DNA of 64,000 bases from assembly GCA_032158125.1 (NCBI GenBank), contig JASKOT010000001.1, positions 868,001-932,000 of the forward strand. The letters are read 5' to 3'. The translations under genes and the position numbers were made by a program. Numbering within the stretch: position 1 is the stretch's first letter; each line of letters begins with the position of its first letter. This document shows, in pieces, positions 11,100 to 22,762 of the stretch. The notes under the pieces are model-generated. The model was not told the DNA's origin. It searched no databases and saw only the letters and a list, made by a program, of their open reading frames with translations. This stretch comes from Papiliotrema nemorosa. Lineage: Eukaryota > Basidiomycota > Tremellomycetes > Tremellales > Rhynchogastremaceae.

Positions 11100-13113
11100 T
11101 CACCACTTGACTGCCTCATGCGTTACTCCTGTAACTCCTCCACCAAGAATATCCCCTTCGACCTTTCTAAACCTCGTTCTGAGCAGTTCCCATCGCTGCG
11201 CCGGATCATCTCCAACGACCTGGCTCACAATCGCATCCGACAAGTGATCAGCTTGATCCATCCTCGTCCTCTCCGAAGGATCATTCTCCAAATGACCCGA
11301 ATCCGGTTTAGGCGAAGATGGAGGAGTTGGTAGACCCCAATAGACCGTTTCCACTTTGGCGACCCATTCTTTGGTACTCCATCGCATACCCTCTTCCGCT
11401 ACACCTTCATCTGCCATGGGGCGAGGGTATCCTTCTTCATCTATCCTCACTCCCGTAGCTAGCGGTTTCATCTGTCCACCTCCATTGACGCATCCTCCAG
11501 GACAAGCCATCACTTCCACATAGTCCAATTTCTTCTCTTCCTTTGCTACACTGGCGACAGACTCGGCATCACTGTCCACTGGTGCATTGGGTGTGCCCGG
11601 TGTCCCAGGTGTCGTAGTGCCTCCGTTTGCCATCTTCGCTTTCCGTCTCCGTGCAGCTATGGCAGCTGACAACTTGCTTGCTCCACCTGCTCGTCCTCCC
11701 TTGACAAGTCCCGTCTCCTTGCCCACCTTTCTCACCAAGTTTTGCAGATTCCGAAAACCGTAGCATTTGGCGCCTTTGAAGATCACTTCATGCGTGATGG
11801 TGTCTTCTAGCAGGTATTCGACGTTGTCTGTCGATCCACGTATCTCCTTCACTATAACCCTCGTCGGATTCAGGTGTCTCAATGCGATAGACTCCATGAT
11901 GGTTGTTAGATAGCTGCCTGAGCTCGTCCCGGGATGCTGTATCAGCTCAGGCCAAGGCGAACTACCGACTTGGTCTTCGTCCGTAGTTGGCGTTTCGTCT
12001 TCGTGCTCCACGGGGGTGTAAGGCTGGAATCCAAGGTCCTGCAACAAAAGGTCCAACTCCCCGGTCGTCAAGACACAATCTGTATCCCTCGTCGAATAGA
12101 CCGTAGAGTAGAAATCGGACCGAGAAGCCTCCAATTTCTTGTCGTAACACGGCATAGCCGTCACATGGTATATCTCGTCTGGAGTTTTTCCCGCCTTTCT
12201 CCCGTACCAGCTTTTGGCGAGAGCGCCCATGATAGCTTGAGAGCTTCGTACAGAGCTCATATGAGGTAACAAATCCCCTTGAGCTTTCTCCGCATAGCAT
12301 ACCCAGCCAGGACACGCGCTGGCAAGAAGAGGTAGCGGTCCAGGTGTAGGCACTGCTGTCTCTGCGACCGTCGCTCTAAATTTTCCCTTGTCTCGGTAGT
12401 CTACCCTTTCGTTGTACTCGACAACCGATTCCCGTAAAGAAATATGTCGGGCAAAAGTCGTGTCCCATACCCTCCAACCACCTTTCTTCTGTGACCCCAA
12501 GAAACTTCTGATCCTTCTCAAAAGTGTGCGTATGGTGATTGGATGCTGTCCATACAAGGCAGAGTAATGCGCCGAGAGAGACGCGAGCGTTTGTGGGGAG
12601 ATGGATAGGATGGGAGTTCGGGTATTATGCTCGTGCGTGCAATTCTCCGTAGAATGATTAGATTTCGAGATGAATTCGAGGACCTCCTTGTGAGACTGTA
12701 GAGTGATCAACATGGATTGTGTCGAGGTGATGCATCCACTTGAAATTAGCTAACAACGTCATCATGCTCGACCCACCTGCAGGCTAAACAATCATTCAGG
12801 TTGATTTCTGCCTTTTCCAGTGCCTTGCTGGTGCCCGACGGCCCAGCTTCCACCGAGGGGTACGTCGACACCTCGTAATAGTTATTGTTCGAGTCGATGT
12901 GTATCTCCGTCTGCTGGATCAGCTACCTTTGAACGACTGGACAGGTTTAGACTTACTGGTCCATCTGGCTTGGAGTCTTTCGAGCCTCTTACAGGGATGA
13001 TACAAGCTTGCGAAGGTGTCAGAAAATCGTCCAAATCGGTAATGGTCTGTAGCTCGTCAGCGATCGTCTTGGACGAAGAAGCCTGCACTCACCAATGCTC
13101 CCGAGAATGTCAT
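11100..13113 (-). CDS. NAR1: Cytosolic Fe-S cluster assembly factor NAR1 (iron-hydrogenase-like)
   Basis: NAR1 is the hydrogenase-like component of the cytosolic iron-sulfur assembly (CIA) pathway and carries two [4Fe-4S] clusters. Exons on the minus strand are 13113-13093 (MTFSGAL), 13046-12957 ([19 protein letters not shown]), 12910-12777 ([18 protein letters not shown] to NDCLAC) and 12738-11100. The N-terminal cluster ligands read DCLACSGC across the last intron, with an earlier Cys in SQACIIPV. The H-cluster-type cysteines lie in [23 protein letters not shown] and [26 protein letters not shown] and [12 protein letters not shown] are also family motifs. The C-terminal half has a lysine/alanine-rich insertion (about 11530-11720). 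The gene is convergent with its right-hand (lower-coordinate) neighbour, with 148 nt between stops. Confidence 0.95.
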
Positions 13114-13239
13114 TCTGGCAAGAGGGAGAAGTGTAAAGAGTTGAGAAGAGTGATTTCAAGCAAGTGGAGGTGAATTGCACTTTGTCGGATTGGTTCGCCA
13201 CCCAATCCCATCACCGAACACCCCCTGACCGAGGTATAC

Positions 13240-13245
13240 CACGTG
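13240..13245. promoter_or_regulatory. CACGTG E-box
   Basis: The core is embedded in CCACGTGAC. Fungal bHLH factors of the Cbf1, Pho4 and Sre1 classes bind such cores. A second copy is 68 nt away at 13308. The assignment is by motif only. Confidence 0.35.
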
Positions 13246-13307
13246 ACATGATCGAGTACTCGTTGGTGGCGAATCTGAAACGTCAGGGGAGGGTTCCAGC
13301 TTGTTGC

Positions 13308-13313
13308 CACGTG
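13308..13313. promoter_or_regulatory. CACGTG E-box
   Basis: The core sits in GCCACGTGAG. It is the second core in the NAR1/arrestin divergent promoter. Confidence 0.35.
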
Positions 13314-13616
13314 AGAGCTTCCTGATTACCAGTTGAATCGTAATCAAGCATTACGATCCCTGATAGGCCATTACAAACCTATTTCTAATCGAATCTGTTT
13401 GGTGATGATGACGTTGGTCGGAAACATGTGCAGATCCCCTCTCGACAACTTTGCGATACATCCACCCAACATAGACAGGGCCATCCTGGATTCCAGAGGA
13501 AGCACACTGTGATCCTTCCTATCCCGCCTCGACTGCCATTGATCAGCACGCATCCCACATAATTGCCTGGGTGCGGCTTCCAGACTCCTTCTATCTTTCC
13601 GCAAATCTCCAATTCC

Positions 13617-16600
13617 ATGTCGCATCCCGCCAAATTATCGCTTCGAGCACCTCCACATTTGCCCTTTGTTCAAGGATGGCCTGGCATCCCTGCATCACCC
13701 GGACGGAAACCATCAGCGGTTCACGGCACGGTAGAAGTCCGTATAGGTCCTCAACCTATCAAAGCTAGATGGGTCCGAGCCGAAATACGTAAATACGAAT
13801 CTGCTCCTCCCGGTTTTCCGTCCAATACGACTGGCGAGACTTGGGAACATGTTGGAGAGGTAGCTACTTTATGGGCTGCGCCTGCGGGTAAAGAATGGGA
13901 CACTCTTCAACAAGCCGATTTCAAGTTTTATATCCCTCTACCGGACCATTTACCGCCCAGTGTGGACATGTCCAAAGGTGCTGGGATCAGATACGAGTTG
14001 GTTGCTGCGCTGTGTTATCGACAAAAGGGCGGAGTGTTCAAGAAGGAGAGTGCGCCTATCTTGAAGATCTCAGAGGAGATCCGGATCACAAATCATGAAG
14101 CGCACTCCGCCTGGCCAATCTATAACATACCCGACTCGAGGAGCGTCACTGCAGCCAACGGAGAGTTGACCCTCAATGTTGCGAGACCGACTTCAGCGTT
14201 TGGACCTGGCGACAGGATTCTCTTTACGGCTAGTCTCAAATCCATGAGGCGAGTACCATTCAAACTGAAAGGCTTTGAATGCCATCTGCACGAAACGGTC
14301 ACGGTCATGCCGCCAGCGACAGACGGGATAAAGGCGAAGAAGGGGAAAGGGCCTCCTCAGCCGATTAAGAAGACGAGGACACTGGCCAGCGCTAGACAGG
14401 CGATGGATGAGAGTGTAGGGAAAGGTGGAGAGAAAGCAGCCAGGATGGAAATGGCTGTACCATCGGAGAAAATCTCGTTGACTGTGCGACATGCGAGAAA
14501 TCTAAAAGTCGAGTATGACCTGGAGGTCAAGGCGGTTTGCGATAGTGGGATACCGGAGATCAGCTTGAGAGGGATAGGCTATGTCGTCGGACCCTTTGCT
14601 AGACCGCACGCCCAACAAGCTGTCAGGTGAGTCTCCCTTACTCTCGTCTCACAGCTCATCGTCAGTGATATTGGTCATGTTGACGCACTATGTCCCGGCG
14701 TGCCACCACCTACAGCCAATACCCCCTCGACTATCCCCTCACGTCCCACTTCGGTCGGAACTCCACCTCATTCTGGATTCGTCCCTAACCTCCAACCGTT
14801 CCCAGCGGCCCAAGCGTCTCCTCAACCCCCTTTCCCCCCGGGCGGATTCTATCCAGGTGGACAACAGCCTCGCAATGTGTCGCAACCTGTCCAAGGCTTC
14901 GTAGCCAATGACAATTGGCGCCGCAAGTCATCCGGGTCAACCATAACCACAACCACTACTGCTACGTATGATCAACACCAAGCCAATGGCCGACCGCAAT
15001 CAATGCAGTACAAGTCGGGTACGCCGAATCCTCCTTCAGCTAGCTCTACACCAGGTCTGGGCAGATCGGGTACTGTCAAGACCTATGACTCTAATCTGGC
15101 ACCGAGTTCACCGATAGAAAGCATAGACGAGCAGCGATCTGTGATTGAGTATCCCTCGGCCCAGAACAATCGATATTCCAGCATGACATCCAATACTTTT
15201 GGTCCATGGGATGGTGATCTGAGAAAGACAATGGTCAAGGGAGACAACGTAAGATTTTGGACAGCATATCATGGTCTATCTGACACCCAGAATGCTTCAA
15301 TGAGTCGACCTGGATCCGCCATTCCGAACGCACAGGCGGGGTCGTCCAAACCTCCTCTATCAGCGTGGATCTCCGCAGAACAGGAAAAAGCCAAGCTCTT
15401 TGACGAGGCCAGAAATCGTGCGGCGAGGGCGCAACAGTCGAGCGGCGCCGACCTGCAAGATTTGGGTCTGGATATACCGACAGTCGCTCCACCCGAATAT
15501 GCACCACGCAGACCAGAAATGCCCAAGGAGGACTACAAAGCTCCATCGAGACCGGTGTCAGTGTATACTGCAAAGTCCTCGGTGCCCGGAACCAATACCA
15601 ACCTGGGACCTTCTACAGTCACCAGCCCGGCATCCTCGCCCTTTCCCGAGATGGCCACCCTGCCTGATATCTCGGTGCCGGAGCAGACTGCATTACACCC
15701 TGCCCAAATTCCACCTAATAAACCATTTCCTCAGTCCGTTACCCCATCTGTCAGCATGTCTACAGCTTCGTCCTCTGTTGGAGCATCATCCGGCTCGAGG
15801 CCTAACATGGAACCTGCGTACCTGTCTGCCGCCGAGGAGAAAGAACAGCAGAGGCGGCGATTTGAGCAAGCCCAAAGGCGGGTCGTTTCCGGATCTTCGT
15901 CTGTAGCACCGTCCACAGACCAGGATGGCGTAGGGGCCTCTGCCAACAATGACGGTCCCATCCCGTATGATCAGATCTTCCCGACAAACGCACCGCCTGC
16001 ACCTGGACTCGCGAGCAGTAGTGGTCCCGCAACAATCACCAAGAGTGGCGTGTCCGAGAAAGAGCAGGGAAGTCGATATCAAGAAGCCCAAAACGGAGTT
16101 ATCCAGAACGCAGGATCAGGCTTTCCTCAAACAACGTCATCCGCCCCCTCTACTGCACCTGGATCGACGAATGGACACACTGAGACGACGAGAGCACTGC
16201 CAGCACCTGTCTTGAGCGAGAAGGAGCAGATGAGACGGTATTACGAAGCTCAAGATCGAGTGGCACACGCTAGCGGGCAGGGCTCCTCCACTGCTTTCAG
16301 CTCACCGCAGATGGAGGTCTCTCCCTCTCGGTCCACCACGACCGCTTCTCCAGCACCTCCAAAAGCTCCAGCGTTCACTGCTGCAGCACCGCCGAGTGCG
16401 GGTCTCAGTGAAAAGGAACAGATGAGGAGGTATTACGAGGCTCAAGATCGCGTTGCCCAAGCCGGCGGTCAGGGTTCTACACCCGGCCTCCGTTCCTCTT
16501 CCATTCAGGATTCGCCGTCTCGACCAAACAACTTTGATCCGCCACCTCCTGAGGAGCATGTGGCAGGTGCAGTTTCGGGGTCTGGGGCATCTGGTGTTCG

Positions 16601-17243
16601 TGCAGTCCCGCTTACCTCTGCGTTGAGCGAGAAGGAACAGATGCGACGATTCTACGAGGCTCAGGATCGCGTTGCGCGAGCGGCAGCGGGACAGGGTTCT
16701 CCCGAGACTGGCTCATCCTCCGCTTTCAACCAAGCTGGACCGGACGTTCCTCGTTATGCCTCCCCGGCACCTGCCGCGTCATCATCGCCGATCGCTGGTC
16801 CTTCTTCCGGCTCGTCAGCAGCACAGCAGCGAGCCGCGTTTGGATCCGGATCGGGAGCAGGATCGGGGTCAGGATCAGGCTTCATGTCTGCCGAAGCGGA
16901 GAAGGAGATGATGCGAAAGCGTTTCGAAGATGCTCAGGCGGCAGTGGAACGAAACAAGCGGGAATCTCTCTCTCCACCACCCGCTGCGTCCTCATCTCGG
17001 TTCACTCTCCAGCTGGAATCACCAAACGTACCCCGTGAATCAACGTTTGATCAGGGGAAGCCAAAGGGCAGGACGAGCCTAGGTTCGACAGAAGCTTCCT
17101 TACCGGCTGGACCACCGCCACCTTTGCCAACCAAGCCACCAGCGGAGTACATCAATCTCCTGAGCCCTGTCACCGAGTCTGGACCGAGTTTTGCTACTTT
17201 TGGCGTGAGGAGCGGCTCGAGTGCTGCAAACGGGTCAAGCTGA
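13617..17243 (+). CDS. Arrestin-domain protein with repeat-rich disordered C-terminus
   Basis: The N-terminal 340 residues form an arrestin-like fold. Segments include VEVRIGPQPIKARWVRAEIR, TLQQADFKFYIPLPDHLPPS, IRYELVAALCYRQKGG and, in the second lobe, GPGDRILFTASLKSMRR and LKVEYDLEVKAV. Fungal arrestin-like proteins act as adaptors for ubiquitin ligases in membrane-protein endocytosis, and Cryptococcus has several (Ali proteins). The start is ATG 13617 (MSHPAKLSLRA), because the frame upstream has no ATG. One intron, about 14627-14664, joins HAQQAVR to SDIGHVDALCPG. The remaining 850 residues are Pro/Ser/Gly-rich, with seven copies of a charged helical motif whose clearest form is SEKEQMRRYYEAQDRVA. 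I saw no clear PPxY motif. The protein ends GSSAANGSS. Confidence 0.85.
15361..16970 (+). repeat. Seven-copy degenerate protein repeat (SEKEQxRRxxEAQxRV)
   Basis: Copies begin near 15364 (SAEQEKAKLFDEARNRA), 15823 (SAAEEKEQQRRRFEQAQRRV), 16047 (SEKEQGSRYQEAQNGV), 16213, 16408 and 16627 (SEKEQMRRYYEAQDRVA or F for the first Y), and 16885 (SAEAEKEMMRKRFEDAQAAV). Copies 4-6 are nearly identical. Spacing is roughly 190-240 nt in the second half, with Pro/Ser linkers between. Each copy is predicted by eye to be a short amphipathic helix. Confidence 0.8.
16845..16881 (+). repeat. Gly-Ser hexanucleotide repeat
   Basis: Imperfect GGATCN/GGAGCA units encode an alternating Gly-Ser run just before the seventh helical repeat of the arrestin protein. 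Confidence 0.7.
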
Positions 17244-17470
17244 GGGGGATATGTGAAAGGTAATGGAAGAATCGGATGAGCGAAGGGTGAAGACAGCTAG
17301 AGTAAGCTACGGATGGCACGCGCAACTTGGATCTCTCTGCATATCGCTTACAACTGAGAATGCCTGTCATCTTTTGTGGGATGTCGCCACACCGCTCACT
17401 TGCGGCACATTACAGGCCATGCTGGATAGAACGCATCGTGCATGATTCAATGCTATACAACAATGCTACC

Positions 17471-18510
17471 CTATGCGCTGACTTGCGCGCCATGGCTCGC
17501 CGACGAGACACCTGCAGGCTGAGGGACGTCGGTTCGCAGACCACCGAATCGAGATCGCTTGATTTCCGGGTTCCATCCTCTACTTCTGAACATTTCTTCC
17601 TTGGCAGCTGGGTCGGAAAGGTAACCAAAGTTGTCAGGGTTGGTGTAGAATTCTACCTCGTCAGGACAATTTCGACCACATCCTAACAGCCATCTTGTAC
17701 TCACCGATATCTTTACGCCTAGTAGGAGCAGCCGATTTGATCGCTCTTGCACCTCTAAACTTCCAAGGGTTCAACTCCTGCCTCAACGCCAGATCATTAT
17801 GCCACACGGCTACACAAGTCCCTCCAGCCTCCACAATCGCCTCTCCCGCCGCTTTGGAGAATCTCGAAAGGTGAACTGTCAACGGCGGGAGTTTACCAAA
17901 CTTTTCCTCGTTTACTGTTCCGCAGAGTTTTATCCCGTTGACTCGATTTATACCACGGATCATACCGCTAGAGACGGCTTCTCGAATAGTGAGCGGTTTG
18001 GTAGGGTCGAATCGACCTTGTGATATCCAATCTTGTATTCGACCGATGTTTAATGCTTTATATTCCCGGTGCATACTGCCATTAGCGCTGCAACGGACAT
18101 CGCGGGAGGGAACAAGGGGGGAGATCGACTCACAAGTTGGGCTCTCCACGTCTTGGCACCTTTCTGTAGAATGGCGTTTGTCCACCTTCGAATCCTAAAT
18201 ACGGTATTCCTCTATATCTCCCCTTTGCACCATTATCTCCCCGTCCTGAAGAATGTCCACCATGTTTCGACCCATGTCCTCTTCCTACCCTTTTCGCCGT
18301 CTTTTTGGATCCTGGAGCTGGACTTAATGACGTGAGAGATGCATGAGAGGTGTATCGAACAGATAGAGAGGTGGTAAATGTCGGTAGAGGGAGAGGAGAA
18401 ATACGTTGAGCTAGAGTCCGCGGTCGGGCACGAGGGATGATCGGGGCGAGTCGAGATGTCGAAGCTCGAAGCGATGAGCCTATGCTGCTTGCTATCGATC
18501 TCATGGACAT
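17471..18510 (-). CDS. MRPL10: Mitochondrial large-subunit ribosomal protein uL15m
   Basis: This protein belongs to the mitochondrial 54S ribosomal subunit. Exons on the minus strand are 18510-18134, 18075-17705 and 17652-17471. The start is ATG 18510 (MSMRSIASSIGSSLRAS). The first 60 residues are Arg/Ser-rich with almost no acid, as in a mitochondrial presequence. The L15 glycine-rich signature follows: KKTAKRVGRGHGSKHGGHSS and GFEGGQTPFYRKVPRRGEPN. Exon 2 carries ALNIGRIQDWI and the conserved VEAGGTCVAVWHNDLALRQ. Splicing with the TAG acceptor at 17653 gives KDIEFYTNPDNFGYLSDPAA. The C-terminal extension after the L15 domain is usual for the mitochondrial form. Confidence 0.92.
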
Positions 18511-18805
18511 GCTGGGATGACTGGACAAGGTGTCACAAGGGGTCAGTATACACTCCAAGTAGAGCTCTCCGGGCAAGGTGAGCCCAACTTTCTGATCAAT
18601 TTGATCCCGCTCAATCACTCACCGCCACTTTGGCGAAACTCCGCTATACCACCCTCATCCTGGTGCAATGCATACTTGCATGCATGCATGCAGATCAAAA
18701 GGCATCGACACGTCAACGTCGAAAAGGATATTCACAGAATACAGATCCTGGGAAGGATGCATCTCAGAGTGCTGAGCTATGAGTAAAGAGCGTCCCCCAC
18801 CGCCA

Positions 18806-20469
18806 CTAGGCACCGAAATCTCCCCATTCGTCATCCCTACCCTCTGCTGCCTGAGCAGCAAGGTTGGCCATCTTCAACACCTCCTCTTCCAGTCGAGTCT
18901 GCTCATCTGGGGCAGAAGGTCCACTCGGTAGCCGCATCAAAGCCTGTGCCAGATCCGAATGGCCATGTTGACTCGCCAATTGTGCCAACATGGCATGTCC
19001 ACTGAGATCCAGTTGAACATCGTCCCCACCATCGACGTCGAATTGATGCTCGAGCCCGTCGTCTGTCGTGGGTAGTACGTCTAGATTACCCATCGCCTCC
19101 AAATTGGCCAGATGGGTCGCCGTCTCCTCGGGCAGACCATTGTGCGCCGTTGCCGATTCCATCCCTTCCTCGACTACTTCTGATCCTTCTTCCGATTCGC
19201 TCGGCTTGCCATTGATGTGCTTCAACGACTCGTTTTGCCTGCACTTGGGTATCTTGATTGATCGTATCGGTCCGCGGAGTTTGCGGAATCGGTTGTAGAT
19301 GTCGGGGTATTTGATTTTCGTCTGGAAGGCCAATGGGGGTGGTAGATTCGGGTCGACTGAAGAGGGATCCTCGAGTGCTTTACGTACATACTGCATAGTC
19401 AGTATGTGGGGGCTTGCGAGGCGGACGAACCCCAAACTCACCTCTTGTTTTGCCTCTTCCGATATACTGAGCATTTGCCTAATCTCGTCGGTATCCTTGC
19501 CCGCGTCAATCTGCGCAATCAACCAGTCATCCACGACTTTTGGCAGTCTCCCAGTATCCATCTCTCCTCCAGCGAATGGATCTTTCCATTAGCGTTGCTC
19601 AGCCGGCCAAAAATGACAGTCGTGAACCCACCGTGACCCTCGTGTTTCCAGAAATATGCCACTTTACAACACCCGCCCTCGAGCTCCGTCATGACTACCC
19701 TTGCTGGGCAGTTGCACTTGACGCTGGGTTTTGTCTTTAGCCTCTGTTTACTCTGAGGTAAAGCCTGATCATGTTTCGAGCTGTAGGATCCAGCATGGTG
19801 GCACGTAAATGTGACTTTTTCAATCACGGGCGAAGTCCTCATCCTCTTCCTCCGCTTGAGCGGCGGCGCATGCTTCCTCTCGTCCGGTGTCATTTCTAAT
19901 GGTCAATCCTTACTCCTGGCAGATGGATGATACTCACCCATCAACATCTTTTCGTGGGCTTTTATCCGACCCCTGACCCGTTCTTCTGCCCGTTTCTGAG
20001 GAGTCGTCGTGCGCCTTTGAACAAAGTGACACCAGCTACTCTCGCCTTCTAACCATTCAGTGAACATCTCCCTCGTCGTGAAAGTTTGATGCTCTGGAAG
20101 GGGCCAGTCGTCGTCCCTGATCACCCTAGAATACGGCGCAATGTGTGTTTCGGGATTAGCGATTGGATTATCCTCTGTCCCTGTCCTGTTGTCTTCGTCT
20201 ATCGTGTCGAGATTTGCTGGACCATCGATAGTCGACGAGTCGATGCGGTCCTGAGCGCGAGAGGCAGCTTGGGCTTGGGACAAGGACGCCTTGATGGCTG
20301 AAACGGCGGCGTCGTCCAATGTAGCGACTTCGTGCTGGTGGTCGTTGGACGCGTCGTCTCCGGGTACTTCGGGAAGGAAGAGGTCCGCTTCATTGTCGGC
20401 ATCCAGGGAGGGATCAATGGGGAAAGACGAGTCGTGATCTCCGTTCCCTTGGACGAGTGCAGCTTCCAT
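18806..20469 (-). CDS. FAR1/WRKY-GCM1-like zinc-finger protein
   Basis: The start is ATG 20469 (MEAALVQGNGDHDSSFPID). Exon 1 is acidic and ends with QTFTTREMFTEWLEGESSWC, resembling the N-terminal part of FAR1-type domains. Exon 2 (from about 19893) has a basic stretch (PPLKRRKRMR) and ordered metal ligands: FTCHHAG, then KCNCPARV, then WKHEGHG. This C..C..H-x-H order fits the WRKY-GCM1/FAR1 fold found in Mutator-like transposases and in transcription factors derived from them. An intron with a GTGGGT donor then gives DPFAGGEMDTGRLPKVVDDW; a 51-nt intron, in frame with no stop, precedes YVRKALEDPSS. A motif YPDIYNRFRKL lies near 19290. No transposase catalytic domain follows. The C-terminus is acidic and ends DDEWGDFGA. 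A DNA-binding role is inferred. Confidence 0.7.
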
Positions 20470-20636
20470 CTCTGGGTTTGGAGTTATCCCTTATCGATAA
20501 AGGTAAAGGGGAGGCAGAAGTAAGTGATCAAAAAAACAAAAACATTCCACCTAGGTCTTTTCATAATGGGTGGCAAATCTCATCATCTGGCTCGTCACAA
20601 CAAATGCATCCTGATCAACTATATGACACCCTGCTT

Positions 20637-22642
20637 CTACTGCTTGGCGGCATCAGTGGCAGTCACGGCGGGAGCGACGGGCTCTGCAGAAGTAGCAACC
20701 ACAGGTCGCATGGCCGGGAACAACAAGACCTCCTTGATGTTTGCCGAGTCGGTCAAGAACATGACCAATCGGTCGATACCCAGACCCCAACCACCGGTAG
20801 GTGGCAGACCGTACTCAAGAGCGTTCAAGAAGGTCTCGTCAACACCTTGAGCTTCGTCGTCACCAGCATCCTTCTGTCGAGTTTGCTCGACGAATCGATC
20901 TCGTTGATCAAAGGGGTCGTTCAGCTCGGTGTAGGCGTTGCAAATCTCCTTGGTGCACATAAAGGCCTCGAATCGCTCACACAATCCAGGTCGAGATCGG
21001 TGGTACTTGGCAAGAGGAGACATGACTTGAGGGTGACCGACGATGAAAGAGGGGTTGATACATTGGTTCTCGATGAACTCTCCCACGAGCTAAAATCAGC
21101 ATCATCCCGGAAGGTGGTCTTGTCACTCACCTTGTCGAGCAATCGAGCATTGGTCTTGGGTTCTCCACACTCGACATTGTGCTTTTCACAGAGATCCCTC
21201 AGGAACTTGTTGGCATTGGCATCGTGCAGTGTGTCTCCTGGTGGGAACTTGACGTTCAACTGCTTCTCCAGCTCCTCGATCATGTCAAATCGCTTCCATG
21301 GCGTGGTGAAATCCACCTCGTAGCTCTTCTTTCCCTCTCCCTTGCCTTGAGGGTGGAAAGTGACCTTGGTACCGCCCGTCAATTGCTTGACCAGCCCCGA
21401 AATCATGCTCTCCGTCATGTCCATCAGATCGTACATGTCGGCGTAGGCCATGTAAAACTCGCAAATGGAGAATTCGGGGTTGTGGGTCATGTCGATTTGC
21501 TCGTTTCGGAAGACTCGTCCGATCTCGAACACTCGGTCAAGACCACCGACGACCAGCTCCTTGAGGTACAGCTCGGGCGCAATTCGCATAAACAGGTCGA
21601 GCTTGAGGTCATTGTGGTGGGTAACGAATGGTTTAGCGGTGGCTCCTCCAGCAATCATCGACATCATGGGAGTCTCCACCTCCAAGAATCCAAGCGAGTC
21701 GAGGTACTTTCGGATGTAGTTGACAACCTTGGATCGGGTAATAAAGGTGTTTCGGGTATCGGGGTTCATGATCAGGTCGAGGTACCTCTTTCGGTATCTC
21801 GTCTCTTGGTCGACAACACCCTCTCGGCCTGGAAGTTGGTGGAGACATGGTGAGAGGAGTTGCAGGGCAGAGACGGAAAGGGAAAGCTCTCCCATCTTGG
21901 TTCGAGTGGGAAGACCAGTGACACCGATGATGTCTCCTCGTCGGATGAGGTCGTTGTTGAGCGCGAAGTCTTCAGGGGAGGAGAAGTTTCTGACATCAGT
22001 CGTGCGGATCCTAAACGCGAGACGACTCACTGGATCTGAGCAAGAATCTGGACCTTTTGTCCGTCCGCAACGAGATCGTAGAATCTCATCTTGGCCGAGG
22101 AAGCTCGCATGCTCATCACACGACCCGCCAAGTTCACCTGATGCATTAGTCTCATCCTCACCTGGGTTTACGCACCGTCTTGACATTCTCCACCGTTGTT
22201 CCATTTTCAATTTTGCCCTCGACACCCCATTCCTGGATGAAATGCGGTATAGACTGCGAGACATGGAACTTGTGAGGATACGGGTTGGGAGTCTTGGTCC
22301 CTCGGAGTTTGTTGATGGTCTTGGATCGGAGCTCGTAGAACGCCTGGCAAAGTCAGTCAGAGCCCATCCCTTTGCTTTGAGCCATGCTCACAGTAGCGTC
22401 TAGTTCTGCCTCTGCGTCGGCGGCAGAGGTCTCCTTCTTCTCGGCTTTCGGGGCAGCAGGTGCGGTGGCAGCCTTCTGAGCTTTAGCCTCGGCCTTGGTC
22501 CGCTCCTTCTGTCTCCTCTTGAGCTCACTGGATCATCAGAATGAACCAGAAGGAACAACACTCGGCCAACTCACGACTTGGAGACCATCTCGCCGGTGAC
22601 TTCGTCCTTGTGAAGCTTGGAATCTTCAACAGGAGCCGACAT
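20637..22642 (-). CDS. KRS1: Lysyl-tRNA synthetase, class II
   Basis: This enzyme charges tRNA-Lys. The cytosolic start is ATG 22642 ([15 protein letters not shown]), in a favourable ACC-ATG context. A Lys/Ala-rich N-terminal extension precedes the OB-fold ([52 protein letters not shown]). The catalytic core contains motif 1 (FLEVETPMM), motif 2 ([20 protein letters not shown]) and motif 3 ([17 protein letters not shown]). Its [15 protein letters not shown] and [19 protein letters not shown] segments are typical LysRS sequences. At least five introns interrupt it, for example near 22530-22575, 22345-22395, 22145-22175 and 21090-21130. The protein ends VTATDAAKQ. An in-frame upstream ATG at 22762 could add a mitochondrial presequence. 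Confidence 0.95.
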
Positions 22643-22762
22643 GGTGAATGACCTGATAAGCGGAAATGTAATAGATTGACGATATGCGAGCGGTCTTGGG
22701 AGTGGTTTCCTTGTTGCTGCTGAAAAGATGGAAGACAAGCAAGTCGATCCAACTCTGAGCAT
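22643..22762 (-). CDS. KRS1: Possible mitochondrial presequence of KRS1 from an upstream in-frame ATG
   Basis: The frame stays open from ATG 22762 to the main start, adding 40 residues that begin MLRVGSTCLSSIFSAATRKP. They contain five Arg and one Lys and no acidic residue, as expected of a matrix-targeting signal. The context of this ATG is weak (T at -3), while the inner ATG has A at -3. Leaky scanning could then make both forms. A strong acceptor-like CATCTTTTCAG lies inside the stretch, so splicing of a 5' intron with donor near 22790 might remove the ATG from some transcripts. Confidence 0.5.

Larger units (their letters stand above)
13114..13616. promoter_or_regulatory. Divergent promoter region between NAR1 and the arrestin gene
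   Basis: The two start codons are about 500 nt apart. The region carries two CACGTG cores at 13240-13245 and 13308-13313. No open frame here continues into a recognisable protein. Confidence 0.5.

Noticed and set aside
17760..17790. tRNA-like GGTTCAACTCC sequence
   Set aside because: It lies in the coding exon of MRPL10 and has no matching acceptor or anticodon stems around it.
18806..20469. Intact Mutator-like transposon
   Set aside because: No transposase catalytic domain, no terminal inverted repeats and no target-site duplication were seen around the gene; it has multiple introns like a host gene.
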